IMG/VR virus record: IMGVR_UViG_3300017917_003822
Location: 1-64,000 of that record
Length of the DNA: 64,000 bases
Source: a virus
Strand: one strand, 5' to 3'
Part shown: in pieces, positions 32,577-41,739 of the stretch
Position numbering within the stretch: position 1 is the first letter of the stretch
Layout: each line of letters starts with the position of its first letter
Position numbers and translations under genes: made by a program
Notes under the pieces: generated by a model
The model's input: the letters and a program-made list of their open reading frames with translations, nothing else
Told to the model about the DNA's origin: nothing
Database searches by the model: none

Positions 32577-34202
32577 ATGGCAGGATTTTTAGATTATTTA
32601 AAACCCAATCAATCTGCTCTAGGTAACATATTAAAAAACCTGGGGAACATATCAAAATTTGGTATGCAATATGATGATATGGTTGTGAGAAATTCACAGG
32701 CCATCGGTAAAACTGAGGGTTATTTCTTTAACCAGGAAGGAACAGGATTCACACAAAACGATGCCTTTTATTGGACAGCTTCCTATCAGGATACTAAGGT
32801 AAGAAAATATATTGCATATTTTGACAAGGACTATATAGAAAAAAGAAACTATCTCAGAAAGTTTTCTTTGAACGGAGAAATTGAATTCATATTAGATACT
32901 GTTGCTGATGAATCGATATGTTATGATGACAGGAATTATTTTGCACAACCCTCCTTTATAAATATAGATTTAAAGGATAAAATTAAGGAGGAGATGTCAA
33001 ATCATTATAATAGGCTGTATAATGTTTTTGGATTTCAGAACAGTGTTTTAGGTTGGCAGTATTTTAAACAGTTTTTAATTGACGGATTCTTAGCATTTGA
33101 AATTATTTATGATAACAAGGGAAAGGAAATCATAGGATTTAAAGAGTTGGACCCATCGTCTCTACAGCCCGTTGTTGAGAAAGTTGGCGAGACTGAATAT
33201 AAACAGTTTTGGATACAATATCCAAAAAATCCTCAGATGACTAGGAAACTTACTAACGAGCAGATCATTTATATTTCTTATGCGAAAGGAAATAGTATAT
33301 CGAGAGTAAGCTACATCGAAAGACTTGTTAGATCATATAACATTTTAAGAATCATGGAGAATTCCAGAGTTATCTGGAATGTTATGAATGCTTCATATAG
33401 ACTTAAGTTTATTATACCCATCGGTAGTCAGTCTCCACAGAAGGCTATGCAGACACTTGGCCAATTGATGTCTAATTATAAGGAGGACATTTCGATTAAT
33501 GATGCATCCGGTGAGTTAACAATAAATGGAAGACCAAAAGTTCAGTTTTATAAGAACTACCTATTCCCAGAGAAGGACGGTGTATCACCTCAGATAGAAT
33601 CTTTAAATCCAAGCGGACCTGATTTTAATGTAATGGAGAATGTTCTTTATTTCTTCAATAAGCTTAAAATGGATTCAAAAATTCCTTATGCTAGATTTGC
33701 ATCAAAGAATGGTACACCAGCCAACTATCAGATTTCCATAGATCAATTGGAGCGGGATGAAATTAGATTCGAGAAGTTCCTTAGAAGATTAAGATCCATA
33801 TTTCAGGAAATATTAGTCAAACCCCTTTATATTCAGATGTGCCTAAATCATCCCGAGTTATCTAAGGATAAGAGTTTCAAAGCTAACATAGGACTTAATT
33901 TCTACAGGGATAGTGAATTTGAGGAAATGGTTGAGATGACTGGATACACCAAAAGAAGTGAATTTATTAAAGGTCTGGGTGAGTTAAAAGTTAAATTTGG
34001 AGAAGAAGAAAAACCATACTTTGATAACGACTTTCTTATTCAGAGATTCCTTGGTATGAATCCTGATCAAATTAAAATGAATAAACTCTACAAAGAAAGA
34101 GAGGATAAAGCTGCTGAAAAAGCTAAAGGTGCTGAAGGTGCTGAAGGAGAAACAGAGGGAGCAGCTGAGGGAGAAGAAACAACACCGGAAGTAACGCTAT
34201 AA
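32577..34202 (+). CDS. Portal protein B (gp20-like paralogue)
   Basis: This 541-residue protein aligns with portal A along its whole length. It shares FGMQYDDMVVRNSQAIGKTE, NYLRKFSLNGEIEFILDTVA, IIYISYAKGNSISRVSYIER, PIGSQSPQKAMQTLGQLM and the final EETTPEVTL (portal A ends EGTPEVTL). All key segments are present, so both copies look functional. Either both join one mixed ring or they serve different stages. Both tails are Glu/Ala/Lys-rich. Confidence 0.92.
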   Translation: MAGFLDYLKPNQSALGNILKNLGNISKFGMQYDDMVVRNSQAIGKTEGYFFNQEGTGFTQNDAFYWTASYQDTKVRKYIAYFDKDYIEKRNYLRKFSLNGEIEFILDTVADESICYDDRNYFAQPSFINIDLKDKIKEEMSNHYNRLYNVFGFQNSVLGWQYFKQFLIDGFLAFEIIYDNKGKEIIGFKELDPSSLQPVVEKVGETEYKQFWIQYPKNPQMTRKLTNEQIIYISYAKGNSISRVSYIERLVRSYNILRIMENSRVIWNVMNASYRLKFIIPIGSQSPQKAMQTLGQLMSNYKEDISINDASGELTINGRPKVQFYKNYLFPEKDGVSPQIESLNPSGPDFNVMENVLYFFNKLKMDSKIPYARFASKNGTPANYQISIDQLERDEIRFEKFLRRLRSIFQEILVKPLYIQMCLNHPELSKDKSFKANIGLNFYRDSEFEEMVEMTGYTKRSEFIKGLGELKVKFGEEEKPYFDNDFLIQRFLGMNPDQIKMNKLYKEREDKAAEKAKGAEGAEGETEGAAEGEETTPEVTL

Positions 34203-34224
34203 TTCTTTTTTTAAAATTCCATTA

Positions 34225-35199
34225 ATGAAATTTGATTTTTCAAGATTATTTTCTAAAAGTAAAATACTCGTAATTGGCGATGTTATGCTGGATCATTATG
34301 TTCTTGGTTCAGTTTCGAGAATTTCGCCAGAAGCACCAGTTCCTGTTCTAGTTAGGGAATCTGAGAGTCATTATTTGGGTGGTGCAGGTAACGTTTTTTC
34401 TAATATACATTCTCTAGGTGGGAATGGTGATATAATTTCCGTGATTGGAGACGATTTTAATGGTGAATATATCGAGAAAATGATTTTTGATAAATCCACA
34501 TTAAGTGTTCTTATTAAGGATAAAACAAGAAAAACCACCATAAAATCCAGATACATCGGAAATTCTCATCAATTACTTAGGGTTGATGACGAGGATTGTC
34601 TGGACATTAATCAGGAAATCCAATTACATTTTATGGAGAGACTTAATGCAATCATAGACTTCTACGATTGTGTTATTATGGAAGATTATAATAAGGGACT
34701 TTTAACCCCCGAAATAATAAAAAATGTTGTTAATCTATGTAGATCGAAGGGAAAGAAACTTATAGTTGATCCTAAAATAAGAAACGTTGATTTCTATAAG
34801 GGTTGCTCCGTTCTTAAACCTAATTTTTCGGAATTTTGTATTCTTGCAAATAAGAAGATGAACGTTTCAGATTTTGATTTAATAATAGAGGAGGCCAGAA
34901 AGATTATAAAAAAAATGGATCTCGAGTCTATCTTGGTAACTTTGTCTGATTCTGGAATCCTCTATGTTAGCAAATACGAATCGTACCACAGTCCGGGTTA
35001 TCCAATAAAAGTATCCGATGTTTCCGGAGCTGGCGACACAGTCACCGCTATGTTCTCCCTGTGCTGGTCGTCCGGTGTCGATTTAAAAGAGACTTTGGAT
35101 CTTTGCAATGTAGCAGGATCTATAGCTTGTTCGTTTGTTGGTGCTGTTTCCGTAAACATAGAAGATGTAATTAACAGCGAACATCTAAAAAATCTGTAG
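34225..35199 (+). CDS. Heptose-7-phosphate kinase homologue (HldE/RfaE N-domain, PfkB family)
   Basis: This 324-residue PfkB kinase has GDVMLDHYVLGSVSRISPEA (19-38), followed by PVPVL and GGAGNV (52-57). That is the signature of the kinase domain of HldE/RfaE1, which makes D-glycero-beta-D-manno-heptose 1,7-bisphosphate. DYNKGLLT, VDPK and the C-terminal GAGDT with catalytic Asp 271 are intact. There is no nucleotidyltransferase domain, so it corresponds to HldA or the N-half of HldE. It is 22 nt after the portal genes, so it is probably late expressed. Together with the O-heptosyltransferase at 7532 it points to phage-encoded heptose metabolism. A related sugar kinase cannot be excluded. Confidence 0.82.
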   Translation: MKFDFSRLFSKSKILVIGDVMLDHYVLGSVSRISPEAPVPVLVRESESHYLGGAGNVFSNIHSLGGNGDIISVIGDDFNGEYIEKMIFDKSTLSVLIKDKTRKTTIKSRYIGNSHQLLRVDDEDCLDINQEIQLHFMERLNAIIDFYDCVIMEDYNKGLLTPEIIKNVVNLCRSKGKKLIVDPKIRNVDFYKGCSVLKPNFSEFCILANKKMNVSDFDLIIEEARKIIKKMDLESILVTLSDSGILYVSKYESYHSPGYPIKVSDVSGAGDTVTAMFSLCWSSGVDLKETLDLCNVAGSIACSFVGAVSVNIEDVINSEHLKNL

Positions 35200-35215
35200 T
35201 TAATATTTTTTCTGT

Positions 35216-35237
35216 CCGGGTTTCTTTATTATATTTG
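35216..35237 (+). promoter_or_regulatory. Putative middle/early promoter (CCG ... TATATTTG)
   Basis: CCG at 35216 lies exactly 14 nt before TATATTTG (35230-35237), 20 nt upstream of the ligase ATG. This layout recurs at 21414, 41701 and 54644. It begins the replication and repair unit. Confidence 0.7.
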
Positions 35238-35256
35238 TGGAAATTAAAAAACAAAT

Positions 35257-36588
35257 ATGATACAGGAACTAAGATTATTTAAAACCCTCGAGAATCTAAC
35301 TGGTGAAGGTTCTCAAAAATCTAAACAAAATTTAATTGCTGAAAATCTAAATGAAAGATTTTCATATATGTTGGATGTTTGTTACAATCCTTTCATCACC
35401 ACTAAACTCCATAAGATTGCATTTAATGAATCATTGTCAGATAGCAATCCTAATCATTGGGAAGATTTCAAAACACTCATAGAGGAGCTTAAAACAGCTC
35501 CTGCAGCAAACGATTCTCTCCGAAATAGAGCTCAGAATCTTATATCTCAGAAAATTTCGGATGATCCAGCGGAGGATCTTGAGCTTAGAACTGTTCTTAT
35601 GAAGATTTTCACCAAGAGAATGAATATCGGAATCGGTGCCAAATTAATCAATAAAGCTGTTAAAAGGGAGCTAATTCCCGATCCGTCACTTATGTTGGCA
35701 ACTGATGATCACGAGACCATAGAGAAATGGGAAAAAATATACTGCGAGGAAAAGTATGATGGGGTGAGAGTTATTGCTCTTTATAAAAACGGAGAGTTTT
35801 CTTATTTTACCAGGGCTTTCAACGAGCTTGATTCCACATGCTTTCCTAAGATAACTTTTGATCTTAAAACCTGTATGATAAACAGCGGTTTAAAGGGTGA
35901 TTGGTTTTTTGATGGCGAATTGACAGATTTGAATAGAAAATCAGTAAGCGGTAAAGTTACCCAGATATTAAAAGGAAAGGTTGATTCTTCGATAGAGTCA
36001 GGTTTACTTTTTAATGTGTTTGATTTGGAGGAAGCTTCAACACTGGAGAAAGGTTCAGGTATCATTGATTACAAAACGAGGAGAGATACTCTGGAAGTAG
36101 TGCTTAAAAACATAGATGAAAATTCACCGATTAAATTAGCACAAATGTGGGAGCTTGATGATGTTAGTGAGGTTGCTACTATTTATAAAAGATTGGTTGA
36201 CGTTGGCGGCGAAGGCGTTATTTGTAAAGACAATGGAATTTATGAATGCAAGAGATCAAAATCTTGGGTTAAATTTAAGGAGGTGAATGATTGCGATCTT
36301 GAGATAGTTGGTTGGTATCCTGGTGAAGGTAAAAGGGAAGGTTTTATTGGAGGTTTTATTTTAACTGACAGCTCAAAAACACTAAATGTAAGAGTTGGGG
36401 CTGGGTTTACTGATAATGATCTAAAAACTCTAAGTCAGGATCCGGACTCACATATCGGAAAAATAGCAGCTATTCAGTATAACGTAACGATTACCGACAA
36501 GCACGGTAACAGATCTTTGTTTCTTCCTAGATTCATAGAGGTCAGATCTGATAAAAGCTCACCTGATGATTTTTCGGGCAAATTTTAG
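35257..36588 (+). CDS. ATP-dependent DNA ligase
   Basis: This 443-residue ligase has the nucleotidyltransferase motif I EEKYDGVR with Lys 166 as the adenylated residue. Other core motifs are FDGELTD, VGGEGVICK and KSWVKFKEVNDCDLEIVGW, and an OB domain with GNRSLFLPRFIEVR. An N-terminal helical domain of about 150 residues makes it similar in size to T4 gp30 (487). It seals nicks in phage DNA replication and repair. It leads an operon with clamp-loader and FEN genes under a putative middle promoter. Confidence 0.93.
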   Translation: MIQELRLFKTLENLTGEGSQKSKQNLIAENLNERFSYMLDVCYNPFITTKLHKIAFNESLSDSNPNHWEDFKTLIEELKTAPAANDSLRNRAQNLISQKISDDPAEDLELRTVLMKIFTKRMNIGIGAKLINKAVKRELIPDPSLMLATDDHETIEKWEKIYCEEKYDGVRVIALYKNGEFSYFTRAFNELDSTCFPKITFDLKTCMINSGLKGDWFFDGELTDLNRKSVSGKVTQILKGKVDSSIESGLLFNVFDLEEASTLEKGSGIIDYKTRRDTLEVVLKNIDENSPIKLAQMWELDDVSEVATIYKRLVDVGGEGVICKDNGIYECKRSKSWVKFKEVNDCDLEIVGWYPGEGKREGFIGGFILTDSSKTLNVRVGAGFTDNDLKTLSQDPDSHIGKIAAIQYNVTITDKHGNRSLFLPRFIEVRSDKSSPDDFSGKF

Positions 36589-36621
36589 GAAACAAGCTTC
36601 TGAATATCAACTAGAACAATT

Positions 36622-37566
36622 ATGATACAAGAATTATTAACAGAGAAACTTAGACCGAAGGAACTTAGACATATGATCCTTCCGGAGAGAATATCAAGAA
36701 TATTCGAGAATGGACTTAATCAAAATGTTTTGTTAAGTGGACCTCCTGGTTGTGGTAAAACAACTTTAGCTAAAATTTTAGCTGCTCCATATCCCCATAT
36801 TTTTATAAATGGTTCGGACGAGAGCTCAGTAGAAACCCTACGTGTGAAAATTAACGATTTCTGCTCCACGATTTCTGTTATGGATGGTAAATCCTCCAAG
36901 AAAGTGGTTATATTGGATGAGTTTGATGGTGTTTCTGATCAGTTTCATAAAGCTTTACGTGGAACCATAGAGAAATTCGCAGGAAATACTCGATTTGTTG
37001 CTACCTGTAACTATATAAATAAAATTCCTGACGCGATACAAAGTAGATTTGAGGTCATAGATTTTAATCCAGTAAATAGCGAAGAGGAGGAATCTTTAAA
37101 AAAGGAATGGAATAAAAGGGTCAGTCTTATTCTATCTAGACTTAATATAGAAATAGACGAGGATTCTTTATTTGAATTCCAAAAGAATTATTACCCAGAT
37201 TTTAGATCAGCTCTGAATAAAATTCAAAGTTGGAATATTGAGAAAGTTAAGGTTGTTGATTCCAAGAAAATGAGTGAACTTGGATGGTCATATGAATCTC
37301 TATATGAGCTTATAATCTCATCTAAAGACCCTGTTGTTAACTACCAGATAATAGTTGGTGAATACCAAGGTAAGGTTGATGATGTTATGTCAGCACTGGG
37401 TGAGGAGTTCATTAAATGGATCATTGACAATAAACCAGAGTTTAAGAAGATAATTCCTGCTGTGATTGTCCTAGTCGCTGATCATCAGGCACAGAGAAAC
37501 CAGGTTATCGATCCAATGGTCTCACTACTTTCTCTAGTCTTTCAGATACAGAAATTAGTAGAATAA
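36622..37566 (+). CDS. Clamp loader large subunit (gp44-like AAA+)
   Basis: This 314-residue AAA+ ATPase has Walker A GPPGCGKT at 40-47, Walker B VVILDEFDG (Asp 99-Glu 100), sensor 1 ATCNYINKIP, and an arginine finger in QSRFEVIDF. It matches T4 gp44 (319 aa) in length and layout, including the C-terminal helical collar. It loads the sliding clamp onto DNA; the clamp itself is not in this window. The gene for the small subunit may be at 39263. Confidence 0.9.
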   Translation: MIQELLTEKLRPKELRHMILPERISRIFENGLNQNVLLSGPPGCGKTTLAKILAAPYPHIFINGSDESSVETLRVKINDFCSTISVMDGKSSKKVVILDEFDGVSDQFHKALRGTIEKFAGNTRFVATCNYINKIPDAIQSRFEVIDFNPVNSEEEESLKKEWNKRVSLILSRLNIEIDEDSLFEFQKNYYPDFRSALNKIQSWNIEKVKVVDSKKMSELGWSYESLYELIISSKDPVVNYQIIVGEYQGKVDDVMSALGEEFIKWIIDNKPEFKKIIPAVIVLVADHQAQRNQVIDPMVSLLSLVFQIQKLVE

Positions 37567-38097
37567 ATGAGAAGGGTAATATTAGTTGGTAAGGGGGGAT
37601 CAGGTAAGGATTACGCTAGGAAAATACTAGAGGACAAGGGATTTAGATATTGCATTTCTCATACAACTAGACCACCTAGAGAAGGGGAGGTTAACGGGAG
37701 AGATTATAATTTTATATCTAGGGATTCTGCAGCTCATCACTATATTCCTAATAATCTTTTCTATGAGTACGTGATATTCAATAATTGGTTATACGGAACA
37801 ACCAAGGAAGAATTTGAAAAATCCAACCTTTTCATAATGACTCCCTCCGGTGTATCTAAGCTTTTGCCCGAAGATAGAAGGGAATCTTTTATAGTTTATT
37901 TTGACATTGATATAGAAACTAGACGCGGGAGATTAAGTGAGAGAAGGGATGCAGATAACGTCGAGAGAAGGCTGGAGGCCGATGATTTAGATTTTGAAAA
38001 CTTTACAGATTTCGATCATAGAATAGTAGATCCCGAATTTATAATTGAGGGAGACTGGACCGACGTTGAAAGATATAAAATTAAACAATTACAATAG
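37567..38097 (+). CDS. Guanylate/dNMP kinase-like protein
   Basis: This 176-residue P-loop kinase has GKGGSGKD (8-15), then SHTTRPPREGEVNGRDYNFI, which carries the GMP-binding TTRxxRxxE...G-x-DY motif of guanylate kinases. The LID contains ETRRGRLSERRDADNVERR. It would phosphorylate GMP or dGMP to support DNA synthesis. The last P-loop residue is Asp rather than Ser/Thr, seen in some phage nucleotide kinases. It begins at the stop of the clamp-loader gene. Confidence 0.85.
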   Translation: MRRVILVGKGGSGKDYARKILEDKGFRYCISHTTRPPREGEVNGRDYNFISRDSAAHHYIPNNLFYEYVIFNNWLYGTTKEEFEKSNLFIMTPSGVSKLLPEDRRESFIVYFDIDIETRRGRLSERRDADNVERRLEADDLDFENFTDFDHRIVDPEFIIEGDWTDVERYKIKQLQ

Positions 38098-38102
38098 AAA
38101 GT

Positions 38103-39251
38103 ATGGTTAATATACTGATAGATGGGAATTACATATTCCATAAAACATTTGGGATATTTGGTGGATATGGGAACGTGGATCCCGGTAAAATATTAAAAGA
38201 TAAATCTGAACAAGCTGCTTTTATAAGAAAAGTATCTACCGATTTGTGCTCGTCATTAAAGATGATACCACAGGGAGGAAGATTGGTTTTCACTGCAGAT
38301 AGTAGAAGTTGGAGGAAGGATGTAGAAATAGAGGATGGCGGATATAAATCAGGAAGAGTTAAAGATGAAACTGTTGACTGGTCGATATTTTTTGAACTTA
38401 TGCATTCATTCGGTACACATTTAGAAAAAATGGGATTTATTTTTTCTAAGGTTGATGGTGCCGAGGGTGACGATCTTTTAATGTTTTGGTCCGATTATTT
38501 CAATTCACAGAACGAGAATTGTATTATTATAACCGGAGACGGAGATTTGCATCAGTTAGCAAAAATATCTGATGATTCATGGACAGCCATATGGAACAAT
38601 AACTCAAAGAAAAATACGATCTATGTTCCCAATGGGTGGAAACAACTTTGGCTTGATCGAAGTGAATCTGTTAGCATATTTAATATGTCATCAGCAATCT
38701 CTCCGGAAAAAGAAAGATTCAAAGATTTTTTAAAGAAGGTTAAATTGGAAGAGGTTGAGAGTAGACCTTTCATATTTAAAAAGATCCTTGTTGGTGACGA
38801 TGGAGATTCTGTTCCCTGCGTCTGGAGCTATTCGCAAAATAACAAGGTTGTTAATTTTACACCAAAAAAAGCTGAGACAGCATATGCTGCATTTCTTGAA
38901 TCTGAGTGGTGTGACAAAACTTTTGAATATCTACTTACTTCACCGGAGAGTGATGATTTTTTAAAATGGTTGAGTGGAGTGATTATCAGAACATCCAAAG
39001 GAATTGATAGTTCCGAAAACAGAGAAAAGGTTAAATCCAATATACTTCGTAATTTTAAACTTATGTGGTTAAATTCCCTTATGATACCAGATTTTGTTTC
39101 TCTGGGTTGTAAAAGTGAAATAAACCGAGGATTGGCTTTGGAAAAAAGATCTGTAACATTAGACAGAATAAAAATACTAGAGGGTACAGAATGGGTTACG
39201 CAGGGATATCAGCCTAAGGGATTTGATCCATTTGAACATCTTTTAAAGTAA
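38103..39251 (+). CDS. 5'-3' exonuclease/RNase H (FEN family)
   Basis: This 382-residue protein has the flap-endonuclease acidic motifs LIDGNYIFHKTF at the N-terminus, VDGAEGDDLLMFWSD, IITGDGDLHQLAK and, later, LVGDDGDSVPCVW, which begins the helix-hairpin region. T4 Rnh (305 aa) belongs to this family and removes RNA primers of Okazaki fragments. The C-terminal 70 residues are extra. It lies 5 nt after the kinase gene in the replication operon. Confidence 0.88.
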   Translation: MVNILIDGNYIFHKTFGIFGGYGNVDPGKILKDKSEQAAFIRKVSTDLCSSLKMIPQGGRLVFTADSRSWRKDVEIEDGGYKSGRVKDETVDWSIFFELMHSFGTHLEKMGFIFSKVDGAEGDDLLMFWSDYFNSQNENCIIITGDGDLHQLAKISDDSWTAIWNNNSKKNTIYVPNGWKQLWLDRSESVSIFNMSSAISPEKERFKDFLKKVKLEEVESRPFIFKKILVGDDGDSVPCVWSYSQNNKVVNFTPKKAETAYAAFLESEWCDKTFEYLLTSPESDDFLKWLSGVIIRTSKGIDSSENREKVKSNILRNFKLMWLNSLMIPDFVSLGCKSEINRGLALEKRSVTLDRIKILEGTEWVTQGYQPKGFDPFEHLLK

Positions 39252-39262
39252 AAATTCTTATC

Positions 39263-39682
39263 ATGCAACTTTTCGATATAGTTAAAAATATATTTTCCAC
39301 CAATAATAAGACATGGAAATCTGTTGGTAGAAATGACAAATCCAGGAATTTCTTTATGATTAACCGGATTATGTCAATCCAATTCCCCATACAAGCCAAC
39401 CAATTTAATAAACTTAGAGTTTCTCCACCTCCTGTGGTTGATTGGTGGAGAGATACTCTGTCCCATAGATTTAGTAAACCTCCTGTATGGATCTATACGA
39501 AAACAAAAAAAGTAGAGAAAGAGGATGTTTCCAAAGTCAAGGAATCTCCTGAGGTCGAATCCTTTATTAGGGAAAAATATAAAGTAACCAAAAGAGATTT
39601 AGCTCAATTAAAACAGTTCTATCCGGAAAAATATCAGGAATGGATTTCAGATATTGCCGATCAAACTGGACTTCAAAAATAG
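39263..39682 (+). CDS. Hypothetical replication-operon protein (possible clamp-loader partner)
   Basis: This 139-residue protein carries a helical N-terminus with KTWKSVGRNDKSRNFFMINR, PIQANQFNKL and VVDWWRDTLSHRF. It ends in a second helical segment (KYKVTKRDLAQLKQFYPEKY). The motif of an Asn/Phe-rich helix followed by VVDWW recurs in T4-like phages near replication genes. The position after the clamp-loader and FEN genes makes a small-subunit role like gp62 possible. That is inference; I see no clear similarity to T4 gp62. Confidence 0.5.
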   Translation: MQLFDIVKNIFSTNNKTWKSVGRNDKSRNFFMINRIMSIQFPIQANQFNKLRVSPPPVVDWWRDTLSHRFSKPPVWIYTKTKKVEKEDVSKVKESPEVESFIREKYKVTKRDLAQLKQFYPEKYQEWISDIADQTGLQK

Positions 39683-39697
39683 ACGATATATAGAGGG

Positions 39698-40249
39698 ATG
39701 GGAAAGGTAAATAATAAATTGGTTGATAAAGTAATCTCAAGTTTAGATTGGGATGCTATCTACGAGGTTAACAACTGTTTTAAACATGGTGTTGGTGACG
39801 GAACCTCAGCTATTCCTGGGATTAAAAGAAAGCCTTTTGCTGACGGAATAACTAAATCGGATCTTAAAAACGAACTTAAGGGTCTTCTTAAATACGTTAT
39901 AGAAAATGATCTCTCTGAATTGATCTATGGCTATTGGATGATATTTTGGAATAATGCCGAGTGGACCGAAGAATCAATTAGCCAACTGAGGGACCAATAC
40001 GAGGATGAGGATACCGATGAATTTGAGCAGATTGTTCTGGATTCAACTCTTGAAGTAATATACTCACCTCAGAGGGTTTTTGCTATCGAAAATTCCCAAT
40101 TAAAAAATATCAGGACTGAGGATTCCGATATTAATAAACTAGAATCTATGCTTAAGAAAGCATTAGATGGAGAGCAGTATGAATTAGCATCTAAAATAAG
40201 GGATGTTATCAAACTGCACAAAAATAACCCGGAGGAGTCGGATAAATAG
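39698..40249 (+). CDS. UVR-motif protein
   Basis: This 183-residue protein ends with a UVR motif (KLESMLKKALDGEQYELASK then IRDVI), the UvrB/UvrC interaction helix pair also found in McsA-type and other regulators. The first 130 residues are helical, with no catalytic motif. It may bind UvrB-like or phage repair proteins. A UvdE-like gene lies nearby. A GATATATAG sequence lies only 6 nt before the start and is too close to serve as its late promoter. Confidence 0.65.
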   Translation: MGKVNNKLVDKVISSLDWDAIYEVNNCFKHGVGDGTSAIPGIKRKPFADGITKSDLKNELKGLLKYVIENDLSELIYGYWMIFWNNAEWTEESISQLRDQYEDEDTDEFEQIVLDSTLEVIYSPQRVFAIENSQLKNIRTEDSDINKLESMLKKALDGEQYELASKIRDVIKLHKNNPEESDK

Positions 40250-40253
40250 TCTA

Positions 40254-40733
40254 ATGAAACACATAATCCCAATAAACGAATTTGATAGTAATGCATTTGG
40301 AGACACCTACGGATATGGTGGAGCTAATGGCGTACTTAAAATAAACTATAAGCCCTTCAGCGATCTTTCAGTTTCTGTTGGACCTGACCCTAATGTTGAT
40401 AGGACTGTAAAGGGATCTGAATTTCAGTTAGGTGATGTTATAATTGCTGAACCGTTGCATTCTAAGAAAAAAGTCATTGGTGTTATAGTTAGATCATTTA
40501 GAAACCCGGACAATCAGCAATATAGATATTTCATTCAAGTTTATAATAAAGGTAAAAAAACGGAGAGAGTTATCGAGGTCAAATCTAATACTGCCAAATT
40601 TGCGGAAGGTGGAGATCACGGAAACATGGAGACTATTTCTAAATATAAAAACAATGAGATACCAAGTTCTGCTTTCAATTCAAAAACAGTTTATAGTTCG
40701 AATGAACTTGGTTTAGAAACTACGGGAGGATAA
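40254..40733 (+). CDS. Hypothetical protein with leader-like N-terminus
   Basis: The start is placed at the ATG at 40254 (MKHIIPINEFD), just after the previous stop; an ATG at 40203 would overlap that gene. The 159-residue protein is basic and beta-rich in the middle (GDVIIAEPLHSKKKVIGVIV, FIQVYNKGKK). Its N-terminal INEF echoes the leaders of the late internal-protein candidates but is shorter. No family is recognised. Confidence 0.55.
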   Translation: MKHIIPINEFDSNAFGDTYGYGGANGVLKINYKPFSDLSVSVGPDPNVDRTVKGSEFQLGDVIIAEPLHSKKKVIGVIVRSFRNPDNQQYRYFIQVYNKGKKTERVIEVKSNTAKFAEGGDHGNMETISKYKNNEIPSSAFNSKTVYSSNELGLETTGG

Positions 40734-40757
40734 TTTTTATCCGGAACTAATTCCGCT

Positions 40758-41690
40758 ATGTATGATACAAAGAATAAAGGTATTCTTATGGTATCAGGAA
40801 ACAGCAATCAAAACATTTCTTATATTGGACTTCCCAAGAGAAGCATAAAGGGTGATTTTACCATCACCTCCTATGATGATATGTTGGCTCTTATCTTGGA
40901 TGTCTGTACGATTAACTCTGGACTTATGGCAAAAACCATATGTCTGGACGTAAATGAATTGAATCTATCACCATCTTTTTTTGATGACACAATAGAGGAG
41001 GAAAATCCCAATATATCAGAAAAAATAAATGAAATAAACTCTCTGATAAATAAAAATTCTCTAAGAATTTGTTTTTTTGTCGGTAAGGATTATTTTCTGG
41101 GTAGTCAATTAGAGCATGTTAAAAACAACACAGTATCCTTGCTCAATATACTTGGATCCATATTAGATCTTCTGGGAGTTAATTATCCTTCCATTATAGT
41201 TAGAGTAGGATCTGCTTACGGCAACAGAAAGGTAACCATGAAATCTTTTTGCGAGAGAATTTCCCTATTAGATAAATCAGCGTCGAATAAGCTTTGCGTT
41301 ACCAATGACGAGAAACCAAGTCTTTTTTCAATAACGGATCTTTTATCTGGTATTTATTATGAATCCGGGATTCCACTTTGCTTTAGATCCTTACCCCATC
41401 AATTTAATGACGGAGGTCTGAGTTTCAGAGAAGCTCTTTTTCTTTCCAGTTCAACCTGGAAATCCGAACATAAGCCATTTTTCATACATGCAGAATCTAG
41501 CGAAATAAATGAACATGGAATCTCACTTTCTCCGATTCCTTCTTCTTTACTAACTAGAAGAATTCCAACTTTTGGTTTAGATTGTGATATTATCATAGAT
41601 TCACCTCTCGGAGAATCCGCTTATATTGATTATATGAAGGTTCATAAATCTCTTCCTCCGGTTGTTATAAATAAAATTTCCAAGAAATAA
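40758..41690 (+). CDS. UvdE-like TIM-barrel protein, possibly inactive as a UV endonuclease
   Basis: This 310-residue protein has the layout of UV damage endonuclease (UvdE). Segments in order are IIVRVGSAYGNRKVTMKSFC, LCVTNDEKPSLFSITDLL, SGIPLCFRSLPHQFNDGG and KPFFIHAESS, then a C-terminal acidic strand DCDIIID. Canonical UvdE has an Asp-x-His-His-His cluster at the FRSLPHQF position, and most of these ligands are missing here. That suggests loss or change of metal-dependent activity. It lies in the replication and repair unit and may bind damaged DNA without the classical cut, or have another role. Family placement is moderate and by eye. Confidence 0.55.
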   Translation: MYDTKNKGILMVSGNSNQNISYIGLPKRSIKGDFTITSYDDMLALILDVCTINSGLMAKTICLDVNELNLSPSFFDDTIEEENPNISEKINEINSLINKNSLRICFFVGKDYFLGSQLEHVKNNTVSLLNILGSILDLLGVNYPSIIVRVGSAYGNRKVTMKSFCERISLLDKSASNKLCVTNDEKPSLFSITDLLSGIYYESGIPLCFRSLPHQFNDGGLSFREALFLSSSTWKSEHKPFFIHAESSEINEHGISLSPIPSSLLTRRIPTFGLDCDIIIDSPLGESAYIDYMKVHKSLPPVVINKISKK

Positions 41691-41700
41691 TTTTTATTTT

Positions 41701-41722
41701 CCGACTTTCTCGATTATATTTA
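41701..41722 (+). promoter_or_regulatory. Putative middle/early promoter (CCG ... TATATTTA)
   Basis: CCG at 41701 lies 14 nt upstream of TATATTTA (41715-41722), 18 nt before the exonuclease ATG. The final base differs from the other three sites. Confidence 0.6.
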
Positions 41723-41739
41723 CAGAAAAATAAATAAGC

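Noticed and set aside
39684-39692. GATATATAG before the UVR-motif gene as a late promoter
   Set aside because: It is only about 6 nt from the ATG, whereas the other boxes are 26-37 nt away; it may be chance in AT-rich DNA.
40742-40755. CGGAA-CTAA-TTCCG hairpin as a terminator or riboregulator
   Set aside because: The stem is only 5 bp, no T-run follows and it lies directly before a start codon; it could be chance.
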